Positions 56,890-64,000 of a stretch of 64,000 nucleotides of DNA are shown here, piece after piece. Below the pieces are notes generated by a model. The model was not told the DNA's origin. It saw nothing but the letters and a program-made list of their open reading frames with translations, and searched no databases. This DNA comes from an uncultured Pseudomonadota bacterium (GTDB lineage: Bacteria; Pseudomonadota; Gammaproteobacteria; Burkholderiales; Rhodocyclaceae), in assembly GCA_903870055.1 (NCBI GenBank), contig CAIQBG010000007.1, forward strand, positions 116,419 through 180,418. Reading direction: 5' to 3'. The translations under genes and the position numbers were made by a program. How positions within the stretch are numbered: position 1 is the first letter of the stretch; every line of letters starts with the position of its first letter.

Positions 56890-57342
56890 TTATTTGATTC
56901 GCTGCAAGTGCGGCGGGCGAGATGGCTTTGGAGAGGATTTGTCACCCCCGCTATCTACAGCGTCGTGCTTAGTCTCTACGGCAGACAGGGCCGGCTGTGC
57001 CTCAAGGGTCGATTGAACTGGAACCAGCTCAACAGTAGGCTCATAGGCGAATTCCATGCCTGCTCCATTTTCACGCGCGAAGATGCCAACTACAGAACCA
57101 ATGGGGAAAAAAAGTTCACGTGGCACACCACCAAATCGGGCACTCAAGGTGATCCATTCGTTACCCAAGTCGAGCTGTCCGGTTGCAGACGGACTCAGAT
57201 TCAGGGTTATCGAACCATCCTGCACGTAATCAAGGGGCACACGACAATGCTCATCAACAAAGACCGTTAGATAAGGTGTCAATCCGGCATCACAGCACCA
57301 CTGCCACAATGCACGGATTAGATATGGCTTAGTCGAGAGCAC
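56890..57342 (-). CDS. sspB: ClpXP adaptor SspB
   Basis: A 150-residue protein that hands ssrA-tagged peptides to ClpXP. The substrate-binding domain spans about 1-110 (PYLIRALWQWCCDAGLTPYLTVFVDE, IGSVVGIFARENGAGMEF); the C-terminal tail ends in a basic/hydrophobic ClpX-binding motif (PSRPPHLQRIK). It is seven bases after sspA, the usual pair. Confidence 0.95.
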   Translation of the reverse strand: MLSTKPYLIRALWQWCCDAGLTPYLTVFVDEHCRVPLDYVQDGSITLNLSPSATGQLDLGNEWITLSARFGGVPRELFFPIGSVVGIFARENGAGMEFAYEPTVELVPVQSTLEAQPALSAVETKHDAVDSGGDKSSPKPSRPPHLQRIK

Positions 57343-57349
57343 GTCCGGC

Positions 57350-57946
57350 TTACTTGCGCATGATTTTTTCTTGCGGCGTCATCGAATCGATGAAACCCTG
57401 ACGGGCAAAAATACGCTCGGCGTATTTGAACAATGGCGCAGCAGTTTTCGGCAAAGTGATCTCGTAATGGTCAAGGCGCCAGAGCAATGGCGCAATGGCC
57501 ACATCCAGCATCGAGAACTCGTCGCTCATCAAATGTTTCTGCTTATTGAAGATCGGTGCGATTTCAATCAGGCGATCGCGAATTTCACTACGCGCCTTGT
57601 CTGCTGTTTTCAGATTGCGTTCGATGGGATCAATGAACGAAAAAATCTCGCGCTCCATACCGTTCAGCAACTGGCGAGCCTGAGCACGCTGTACCGGATC
57701 AGGCGGCATCAGCTGCGGATGCGGAAAGCGTTCATCAATGTATTCATTAATGATGTTCGGTTCATACAGAATGAGATCGCGCTCGACTAGAACGGGCACA
57801 CGGTTATGTGGATTCATCACAGCCAGATCTTCTGGCTTGTTCATCAGATCGATGTCGTGAATCTCGAAGTCCATCCCCTTTTCGAACAGCACAATCCGGC
57901 AGCGGTGGCTGAAGGGACAAACGGTTCCCGAGTACAAATGCATCAT
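57350..57946 (-). CDS. sspA: Stringent starvation protein A
   Basis: A 198-residue GST-fold protein that binds RNA polymerase and aids stress and stationary-phase transcription. N-terminal thioredoxin-like fold (MHLYSGTVCPFSHRCRIVLFEKGMDFEIHDIDL, then NRVPVLVERDLILYEPNIINEYIDE) and a helical C-terminal domain. Start at ATG 57946, with GAGGG eight bases upstream. sspA-sspB behind petABC is a typical betaproteobacterial order. Confidence 0.95.
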   Translation of the reverse strand: MMHLYSGTVCPFSHRCRIVLFEKGMDFEIHDIDLMNKPEDLAVMNPHNRVPVLVERDLILYEPNIINEYIDERFPHPQLMPPDPVQRAQARQLLNGMEREIFSFIDPIERNLKTADKARSEIRDRLIEIAPIFNKQKHLMSDEFSMLDVAIAPLLWRLDHYEITLPKTAAPLFKYAERIFARQGFIDSMTPQEKIMRK

Positions 57947-57960
57947 GATCAAGGCCCTCT

Positions 57961-57995
57961 AAAAAAGATCGGGATCGATACTCTCGACCCCGACC
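57961..57995 (-). terminator. Terminator after petC
   Basis: On the minus strand a 12-base stem with two G-U pairs (GGTCGGGGTCGA with TCGATCCCGATC) is followed by six T. A second hairpin, GGCACC-TAAA-GGTGCC at 58001-58016, lies just before it. Confidence 0.88.
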
Positions 57996-58028
57996 TTACC
58001 GGCACCTAAAGGTGCCTGTGGTTATTAC

Positions 58029-58769
58029 TTAGTGAATATCTTTCCAGTAGTTCTTCTTCAGCGCGTACGCAGAAACAAACAGAACTGCCAAGAAAATCAG
58101 AACGCCAACGCCGATTGCCTTACGGTTGGCAGCGCCTGGTTCACCCATCCATACGATGAAGCCAACCAGGTCGGCGACCTGCTTGTCGAACTGCTCCGGT
58201 GTCAGCTGACCCGGCTCCGACAGTACCAGCTTGTGATGCTCGGTACCGTTTTCTTCTTTAACGGTTTCCAGCGTCTGGATACCCTGTAGCTGCCACAGCA
58301 CGTTCGGCATGCCGACGTTAGCGAACACTACGTTGTTCCAGCCAGTCGGGCGGGCGTCATCTTTGTAGAAACTACGCAGATAGGTGTAGAGCCAGTCTGC
58401 GCCGCTACCGGCTTCAGAAGCGCGGGCACGGGCAATCAGCGTCAGGTCAGGCGGTGTCGCGCCAAACCACTTCTTGGCTTCGTCTGGACGCATGGCGATC
58501 TTCATCGTGTCACCGATCTTATCGCTAGTAAACATCAGGTTGTCCTTGATCTGTTGCTCGGACAAACCCAGTTCCATTAGCTTTTCGTAACGGATAAACG
58601 ATGCACCATGGCAGCTCTGGCAATAGTTTACGAACAAACGCGCACCATTTTGCAGGGCGGCATTGTTGCCCTGCAGGTTCGGTGCCTTGTCCAGGTGAAC
58701 TTCGGCACCGCTTGCAAAAGCCAGCGCCGGAACCATGATGAGTGCAGCAAAGAATGATTTCATTTTCAT
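58029..58769 (-). CDS. petC: Cytochrome c1
   Basis: A 246-residue subunit of the cytochrome bc1 complex. Signal peptide at the start (MKSFFAALIMVPALAFA), haem motif CQSCH near residue 52, an axial Met later (KIAMRPDEA region) and one C-terminal membrane anchor (GVLIFLAVLFVSAYAL). It passes electrons from the Rieske protein to soluble cytochrome c. Start ATG 58769. Overall length is a little short for the family but complete. Confidence 0.95.
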   Translation of the reverse strand: MKMKSFFAALIMVPALAFASGAEVHLDKAPNLQGNNAALQNGARLFVNYCQSCHGASFIRYEKLMELGLSEQQIKDNLMFTSDKIGDTMKIAMRPDEAKKWFGATPPDLTLIARARASEAGSGADWLYTYLRSFYKDDARPTGWNNVVFANVGMPNVLWQLQGIQTLETVKEENGTEHHKLVLSEPGQLTPEQFDKQVADLVGFIVWMGEPGAANRKAIGVGVLIFLAVLFVSAYALKKNYWKDIH

Positions 58770-58783
58770 GATCTTCAACCCTG

Positions 58784-60085
58784 TTAATCCGTCACGCGCT
58801 CTGGCGGAATGGTGTACTTATCGATCTTCGAATACCACGGCATCAGCAGGAAGAAGCCAAAGTAAATCAAACTACAAACTTGTGAAACCTTCTCGCCCAC
58901 GTATGACGGCGGTTGCGTACCGAGATAGCCGAGGATGAAGAAAGCAACGACGAAAATAGTCAGTGCGGCCTTGAAGATCGGGCCACGATAGCGGATCGAC
59001 CTCACCGGGCTACGATCCAGCCACGGCAGGAAGGCGATAATCACGACCGAAGCGCCCATACCGACGACACCCCAGAACTTGGCATCGATACCGAGGATTG
59101 GCCAGACGATGGCACGTAGTACCGAGTAGAACGGTGTGAAGTACCAGACCGGTGCAATATGCAACGGCGTCTTGAGCGGATCCGCCTGGTAGAAGTTGTT
59201 GTATTCCAGGAAGTAGCCACCACCTTCTGGTGCAAAGAAGACTACGATCGAGAACACGAACAGGAAGGCGACAACACCGACAATATCCTTAACGGTGTAA
59301 TACGGGTGGAACGGAATGCCATCACGTGGATTACCGTTTTCGTCCAGGTTCGCCTTGATTTCGATACCGTCCGGGTTGTTCGAACCAACTTCATGCAGTG
59401 CTACCAGGTGAGCAGCAACCAGACCGATTAGGATCAGCGGTACGGCAATCACGTGTAGCGAAAAGAAGCGGTTCAGCGTTGCATCACCCACCACGAAGTC
59501 GCCACGGATGAGCGTCGACAGATCAGGGCCAATCAGCGGGATAGCGCCAAACAGGTTGATAATGACCTGGGCGCCCCAGAACGACATCTGGCCCCAAGGC
59601 AGCAGGTAGCCCATAAAGGCTTCGGCCATCAGGCACAGGAAGATGAGCGTACCAAAGACCCAGAGTAACTCACGCGGCTGACGGTACGAACCGTACAGCA
59701 GGCCACGGAACATGTGCAGGTAAACCACCACAAAGAATGCCGAAGCACCCGTGGAGTGCAGATAGCGAATCAGCCAACCGCCCGTAACATCACGCATGAT
59801 GTATTCCACACTGGCGAAGGCGATCGGAATGCCACTTTCATTCAGGTTGGCATCCGGCTTGTAGTTCATCACCAGAAAAATACCGGTAACAATCTGAAGA
59901 ACCAGCACTAGCAACGCCAGAGAACCGAAGAAGTACCAGAAGTTGAAATTCTTTGGTGCGTAATAGTCGGTCAGATGACTCTTGATGGTCGAGGTCAGCG
60001 GGAAACGTGCATCAATCCACTCGAGGACATTGCCGCCCACACCACCGTTGGACTTGTACTTGTCGTAATGCTTATTGCTGGCCAT
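58784..60085 (-). CDS. petB: Cytochrome b of the bc1 complex
   Basis: A 433-residue membrane protein with about eight or nine membrane segments. Haem-binding His pairs lie in WLIRYLHSTGASAFFVVVYLHMFR and in FFSLHVIAVPLILIGLVAAHLVALH; the quinol site carries PEWY in variant form as PVWYFTPFYSVLRA. The length and 'SSLxxxH' pattern are normal for betaproteobacteria. Confidence 0.97.
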   Translation of the reverse strand: MASNKHYDKYKSNGGVGGNVLEWIDARFPLTSTIKSHLTDYYAPKNFNFWYFFGSLALLVLVLQIVTGIFLVMNYKPDANLNESGIPIAFASVEYIMRDVTGGWLIRYLHSTGASAFFVVVYLHMFRGLLYGSYRQPRELLWVFGTLIFLCLMAEAFMGYLLPWGQMSFWGAQVIINLFGAIPLIGPDLSTLIRGDFVVGDATLNRFFSLHVIAVPLILIGLVAAHLVALHEVGSNNPDGIEIKANLDENGNPRDGIPFHPYYTVKDIVGVVAFLFVFSIVVFFAPEGGGYFLEYNNFYQADPLKTPLHIAPVWYFTPFYSVLRAIVWPILGIDAKFWGVVGMGASVVIIAFLPWLDRSPVRSIRYRGPIFKAALTIFVVAFFILGYLGTQPPSYVGEKVSQVCSLIYFGFFLLMPWYSKIDKYTIPPERVTD

Positions 60086-60087
60086 CG

Positions 60088-60681
60088 TCAGGCTCCTTTG
60101 CTTTCGCCGATAACCAGGCGCGTATCGCTCAGGTAGGCGTGCGGCGGGATCTCGAGGTTAGTCGGTGCGGGCTTATCTTTAAAGACACGGCCGGCAAGGT
60201 CAAAGGTGGAACCATGGCACGGGCAGAGGAAGCCGCCCATCCAATCACCCGGCATGCCTTGCGAGGCGCCTTCGGAGAACTTTGATGACGGTGAGCAACC
60301 CAAGTGCGTACAGATACCAATGGCGATCCAGATATTGTCTTTAATCGAACGATGTTCGTTTTTGCAATATTCGGGTTGCTGCGGCTTTTCCGAATTAGGA
60401 TCGGCGACGGCTTCGTTGAGCTTTGGCAGGGTGCCCAGCATTTCCGGCGTACGGTTCAGAATCCACACGGGCTTGCCGCGCCATTCGACCACCATCATCT
60501 GACCGGGTTCTAGTTTGCTGATATCAGCTTCTACCGGTGCGCCGGCCGCACGGGCACGGGCAGATGGCAGCATGCTGCTGACAAATGGCACCAGAGCGGC
60601 GACCGCTCCCACACCCCCAATAGCCGCTGTGGTTACAAGTAACCGACGACGGCTGGGATCTACTTTCTGCTCATTGCTCAT
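60088..60681 (-). CDS. petA: Rieske iron-sulfur protein of the bc1 complex
   Basis: A 197-residue protein with a twin-arginine signal (SRRRLLVTTAAIGGVGAVAALVPF) that serves also as membrane anchor. Cluster motifs are CTHLGC and CPCHGS. Start ATG 60681 with GGGGA at good spacing. First gene of petABC. Confidence 0.97.
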   Translation of the reverse strand: MSNEQKVDPSRRRLLVTTAAIGGVGAVAALVPFVSSMLPSARARAAGAPVEADISKLEPGQMMVVEWRGKPVWILNRTPEMLGTLPKLNEAVADPNSEKPQQPEYCKNEHRSIKDNIWIAIGICTHLGCSPSSKFSEGASQGMPGDWMGGFLCPCHGSTFDLAGRVFKDKPAPTNLEIPPHAYLSDTRLVIGESKGA

Positions 60682-60740
60682 GGACGGGTCCCCAGAATGT
60701 TCAGGCTTCAATTAATTTTATGATTATACGCAAAGAAAAA

Positions 60741-61337
60741 TCAGGATTCTAGCCGTCGGCGCTCTCTTAATGCCTGGGCTAGGGTCCCACTATCAACAAA
60801 TTCAAGCTCACCACCTACCGGAACACCTCGGGCAATCCGGCTAACCTTAAGCCCCTGGCGCTTTAGAAGCTCACTGACAAAGTGTGCAGTGGCCTCCCCT
60901 TCGTTAGTGAAATTAGTTGCAAGAATTACTTCTTTTACCAAACCATCGCTGGCGCGAGCCACCAATTGCTCCAAACGCAGGTTTCTGGGGCCAAACCCGT
61001 CTAATGGGGATATCCGCCCCATCAGGACGTAATAAAGTCCGTTATAGGCCTGAGTTTGCTCGACCATGTTTAAATCCACCGGCGTTTCAACGACGCATAA
61101 AACCGAGGTGTCTCGCCGATCCGACTGGCAACGATCGCAAACGGAGGTTTCCGTGTAGGTATTACACCGCTCGCAGTGCTGAATACGGTTAATGGCCGAA
61201 TCCAGGGCAAACCCAAGACGTGCTGCGCCTTCACGGTCATGCTGCAACAGGTGATACGCCATACGCTGCGCTGATTTCGGGCCCACACCCGGCAAGCAGC
61301 GCAGTGCTTCGATCAAGCTTTCTAGGGTTGCCGACAC
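60741..61337 (-). CDS. recR: Recombination protein RecR
   Basis: A 198-residue protein with helix-hairpin-helix ([19 protein letters not shown]), zinc finger ([16 protein letters not shown]) and Toprim domain ([24 protein letters not shown]). It loads RecA at gaps with RecO. It lies three bases from ybaB and shares the dnaX-ybaB-recR operon found in most bacteria. Confidence 0.97.
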   Translation of the reverse strand: MSATLESLIEALRCLPGVGPKSAQRMAYHLLQHDREGAARLGFALDSAINRIQHCERCNTYTETSVCDRCQSDRRDTSVLCVVETPVDLNMVEQTQAYNGLYYVLMGRISPLDGFGPRNLRLEQLVARASDGLVKEVILATNFTNEGEATAHFVSELLKRQGLKVSRIARGVPVGGELEFVDSGTLAQALRERRRLES

Positions 61338-61340
61338 GCG

Positions 61341-61676
61341 TTAAAACGGCAACTTGAAGCCTGGCGGCAAATTGAGTCCCGATGTGAAGCCTGACATTTT
61401 GCTTTGCGATGTCTCTTCAACCCGGCGAACGGCATCATTAACGGCTGCAGCGACCAAGTCTTCCAGCATTTCGCGATCATCCATGGCAGCTGGATCGATT
61501 GCAATGCGACGAACCAAGTGAGCGCAAGTCATCGTGACTTTAACAATGCCGGAACCGGCCTGGCCTTCTACTTCCACGTCAGCCAGTTCTTCCTGAGCCT
61601 TTTTCATGCGTTCCTGCATTTGCTGCGCCTGTTTCATCAAGCCACCCAGACCAGCTACTCCACCCATACCGCGCAT
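61341..61676 (-). CDS. YbaB/EbfC nucleoid-associated protein
   Basis: A 111-residue DNA-binding protein with [35 protein letters not shown] at the N-terminal half. It is the usual partner of dnaX and recR. N terminus MRGMGGVAG is typical. Confidence 0.95.
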   Translation of the reverse strand: MRGMGGVAGLGGLMKQAQQMQERMKKAQEELADVEVEGQAGSGIVKVTMTCAHLVRRIAIDPAAMDDREMLEDLVAAAVNDAVRRVEETSQSKMSGFTSGLNLPPGFKLPF

Positions 61677-61705
61677 TTTGAAACTCCTCTTTTATTTAAA
61701 GGAAC

Positions 61706-63379
61706 TCAACCCGTCACAGGACGAATAGAGCCATCAATCAGTTTTGCGTCAAACACATCAATCAGTTCCTGAACCAACGGATCACTCTCGATGGCAGCGA
61801 CCGCATTATTCTGGCGCTCCTCTGCGGCTTCCTTTTTCAATACGGCCGCCGTGACCCCTACCTGCTCAACAACGTCAAACCGCACGCGAATGGCTGTGCC
61901 CAGCAGTTCTGAAAGTGCCTGTGTAACACGCTGCTCAGAGGCCGGCATCAGCAATTGACGATGGGTTGCCGGCAAGTTCAACGTAATCAAACCTTCGCTG
62001 AAGGACAAAAACGCACTATGTTGCGCTAACTCACGCGCCATCCCTTTAAGGCCAAGGCGATCGACCAACTGCGGCCAGCTTTCTGCCGAAATATCTGTGG
62101 CAGCGCTTTGTTGTTTTACTTCTGCTGGCGCGGACACATTAGGCGTCGCTGCAGGCACACCTGGTTGCGGCGTCTCTTTACGAGGCGTATCGTGCTGCGC
62201 GGGTTTGATCGCCTGCGGCTCAGCCGGTGTTGAAGTTAAATTGACGACAGCAGCCATTTTCGGTTGTGCCACAGAGGCATGTCCAGGATGAATCGCAAGC
62301 AAACGCAGCATAGCCATCAAGAATCCATGCGCTGCATCAGGCGCGAGGCGCAAATCACCACGTGCTTTTGTCGCTACCTGATAGATCAGTTGCGCATAGG
62401 TGCGCGAGCATTGTGCAGAAAGATGGCGTAACTGAATCGCATCATCCTCAGCTAGCGAAGAGAATTCCTGTGCACCATCAGAGGCATCGAATTGCATCAA
62501 TTGCAACGAGACAGCCAGGCGTGACAGATCATCGAGTGCAGATTCAAATGAAAGTGCCCCTGCGGCCATTTGAGATGTCTGCTCACGAACAGCGGTCACA
62601 TCGCCTTGAACTAATGCGCTCAATACGCCCAACATACGGGATATATTTGAAGTACCCAGCATCTGCGAGACTTGATCAGCTTGAACCGTGCCGCCACCAT
62701 GGGCAATAGCTTGATCCAGCAGTGAAAGCGCATCACGGACACTCCCCCCGGCGGCACGCGCGATCAGCTCAAGTGCTTTAATGTCTGGGGCGATTCCTTC
62801 GCCGGCAAGCACATGCTCAAGGTGCGATGAAAGTTGCGGGGGGGATACCTGACGCAAGTTAAATTGCAGGCAACGCGACAGTACCGTTACCAGAATCTTC
62901 TGTGGATCAGTCGTTGCTAGTATAAATTTGACGTGAGCTGGGGGCTCTTCAAGCGTTTTAAGCATGGCATTAAAGGCATGCGCAGTGAGCTGATGAACTT
63001 CATCGATCATGTAGACTTTATATCGACCTACGCTCGGCAAAAAGGTGGCTTGCTCGAGTAGCTGCACCATTTCATCAACGCCTCTATTCGAGGCGGCATC
63101 CATTTCGATGTAATCAACAAAACGGCCCGCATCAATCTGTTGGCAGGCCGAGCAAACACCACAGGGTTTGGATGAGACACCCTGTTCACAGTTCAATGCC
63201 TTAGCCAGTATTCTGGCGATGGTCGTTTTACCGACTCCGCGAGTACCGGTAAGCAGATAGGCGTGGTGTAGCCGATTCGCATCCAGTGCATGCGTTAAAG
63301 CACGCACAACAGCATCCTGTCCCACCAGGGACTCAAACGATTTCGGGCGCCACTTGCGCGCGAGGACCTGGTAGCTCAT
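61706..63379 (-). CDS. dnaX: DNA polymerase III gamma/tau subunits
   Basis: A 557-residue clamp-loader subunit. N-terminal AAA+ domain with GTRGVGKTTIARILAKALNC (Walker A), the zinc motif CGVCSAC, DEVHQLT (Walker B) and TTDPQKILVTVLSRC (sensor 1). The C-terminal part (about 370-557) holds a Pro/Gln/Ala linker and the tau tail that binds DnaB and polymerase. I see no clear A-run frameshift site for gamma. Confidence 0.96.
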   Translation of the reverse strand: MSYQVLARKWRPKSFESLVGQDAVVRALTHALDANRLHHAYLLTGTRGVGKTTIARILAKALNCEQGVSSKPCGVCSACQQIDAGRFVDYIEMDAASNRGVDEMVQLLEQATFLPSVGRYKVYMIDEVHQLTAHAFNAMLKTLEEPPAHVKFILATTDPQKILVTVLSRCLQFNLRQVSPPQLSSHLEHVLAGEGIAPDIKALELIARAAGGSVRDALSLLDQAIAHGGGTVQADQVSQMLGTSNISRMLGVLSALVQGDVTAVREQTSQMAAGALSFESALDDLSRLAVSLQLMQFDASDGAQEFSSLAEDDAIQLRHLSAQCSRTYAQLIYQVATKARGDLRLAPDAAHGFLMAMLRLLAIHPGHASVAQPKMAAVVNLTSTPAEPQAIKPAQHDTPRKETPQPGVPAATPNVSAPAEVKQQSAATDISAESWPQLVDRLGLKGMARELAQHSAFLSFSEGLITLNLPATHRQLLMPASEQRVTQALSELLGTAIRVRFDVVEQVGVTAAVLKKEAAEERQNNAVAAIESDPLVQELIDVFDAKLIDGSIRPVTG

Positions 63380-63402
63380 GAAAGGATCTGCAAAAAGAGA
63401 AG

Positions 63403-63501
63403 GTGGCGAGCCTGAACCTCGGCACTTGCCTCAGTCGCTGGGGCTGCTTCCTTCCGGACCTGACCCGGTTCACGACCTAACAATGCGAGGAGACCCGCCA
63501 C
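63403..63501 (-). ncRNA. ffs: 4.5S SRP RNA (small bacterial type)
   Basis: On the minus strand the universal SRP loop GTCAGGTCCGGAAGGAAGCA is present, with closing arms GTGGCGGGTC at the 5' end and GGCTCGCCAC at the 3' end. Length about 99 bases. A -10-like TAGAAT lies at 63507-63512, six bases before the 5' end; the -35 is weak. It sits ahead of dnaX, the common place. Confidence 0.95.
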
Positions 63502-63615
63502 GCTGAATTCTACCAGCCTGAGCGGATAAAACGGCGGGTTAAAAACGATAAATTAGACAGATGAGTGCGCTTAAAATGTAAGGCAATGCGATGGTAATTT
63601 CTACGGAGCCAAAGT

Positions 63616-63655
63616 AAAAAACCCACCCCTCTTGTTATGAGGGATGGGGTTTTTT
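63616..63655 (-). terminator. Terminator of the rRNA operon
   Basis: On the minus strand ACCCCATCCCTC pairs with GAGGGGTGGGT around ATAACAA, flanked by A and T runs, 10 bases after the 5S gene. Confidence 0.9.
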
Positions 63656-63664
63656 GAATGGGGT

Positions 63665-63779
63665 GCCTGGCGGTGACCTACTTTCGCGAGCGAAGTGCTC
63701 ACTATCATTGGCGCTCATTCGTTTCACGGTCCTGTTCGAGATGGGAAGGGGTGGGTCCGAAAGGCTATTGCCGCCAAGC
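63665..63779 (-). rRNA. rrf: 5S ribosomal RNA
   Basis: A 115-base gene. The ends GCTTGGCGG and CCGCCAGGC pair. Inside are CCCATCTCGAACAGGACCGTGA-like and GAAAGTAGGTCACC segments typical of betaproteobacterial 5S. It follows 23S by about 160 bases. Confidence 0.96.
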
Positions 63780-63937
63780 GAAGGGGGTGGTCTGTTGGTT
63801 TTGAGGTCAACAGACCGTATCTGGAGAAGGGTTGAGGCTTTTTAGGGCACTCGTTTGTATACCGACTTTAATTTGTATGTGATTACAGCGTACTGCTGTA
63901 TTAACTTAGAGCTTGCATAACCTAATTCAAGGTTATA

Positions 63938-64000
63938 GGGTCAAGCCGCACGGGCAATTAGTACTGGTTAGCTTAACGTATTACTACGCTTCCACACCCA
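63938..64000 (-). rRNA. rrl: 23S ribosomal RNA (3' end only)
   Basis: The last about 63 bases of the gene. The minus strand has GTTAAGCTAACCAGTACTAA and GTGCGGCTTGACCC, the conserved 23S end. The gene continues beyond the window; the operon runs leftward. The 3' boundary is good to a few bases. The 23S-5S spacer (63780-63937) contains no tRNA. Confidence 0.93.

Overview
The window is a dense, chromosomal, roughly 54-60% G+C stretch from a betaproteobacterium. The evidence is the gene order purA-hisZ-DUF2065-hflC-hflK-hflX-hfq-der-bamB-yfgM-hisS-ispG-rodZ-pilW-rlmN-ndk (written right to left here), the cytochrome bc1 operon followed by sspA-sspB, the rpsF-priB-rpsR-rplI-dnaB block, and a cysI-DUF934-cysH-cysD-cysN sulfate assimilation operon with an APS-type reductase. 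I cannot place it below class; Burkholderiales or Neisseriales relatives are both plausible.

Layout. (1) 1-6.5 kb: the end of a lipid A aminoarabinose (arn) locus with a split ArnA (separate formyltransferase and decarboxylase) and ArnD, then a Bcp peroxiredoxin, a PIN-PhoH ATPase and an exported transglutaminase-fold protein whose nucleophile cysteine looks replaced. (2) 6.5-12.8 kb: an accessory stretch with an A+T-richer four-lipoprotein operon (CsgG-like, PEGA-like, DUF4810, DUF799), a YchJ-like SEC-C protein, a ParE-type toxin-antitoxin pair, a small lipoprotein, a secretory-lipase-family hydrolase and a TSUP exporter. (3) 12.8-16.9 kb: dnaB interrupted by a 350-residue intein, then rplI, rpsR, priB and rpsF. 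(4) 16.9-25.4 kb: cysB divergent from a sulfate assimilation operon (TSUP permease, cysI, DUF934, cysH, cysD, cysN, a membrane-bound spermidine-synthase-like protein). (5) 25.4-44.5 kb: the housekeeping series from rlmB-rnr through a tRNA-Leu and on to ndk. (6) 44.5-52.3 kb: a NhaD-like antiporter, the DctB-DctD two-component system and a DctPQM TRAP dicarboxylate transporter preceded by a good sigma-54 promoter. (7) 52.3-64 kb: tilS, accA, a metallo-beta-lactamase-fold hydrolase, terC, cbiX, sspB-sspA, petABC, recR, ybaB, dnaX, the 4.5S SRP RNA, and the 3' end of an rRNA operon (5S and the end of 23S).

How the genes work together: sulfate is activated by CysDN to APS, reduced by CysH to sulfite and by the siroheme enzyme CysI to sulfide, under CysB; the short CbiX chelatase further along could feed siroheme synthesis. 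DctB senses C4-dicarboxylates and DctD drives sigma-54 transcription of dctPQM. HflK/HflC with HflX/Hfq form the usual membrane-protease and RNA-regulation cluster.

The most notable item is the DnaB intein. It sits inside the Walker A P-loop (between Lys and Thr), starts with Ala instead of Cys/Ser, and carries the Trp-Cys-Thr signature of class 3 inteins plus two LAGLIDADG motifs. No CRISPR array, insertion sequence or prophage was seen. No gene-free stretch exceeds about 300 bases.
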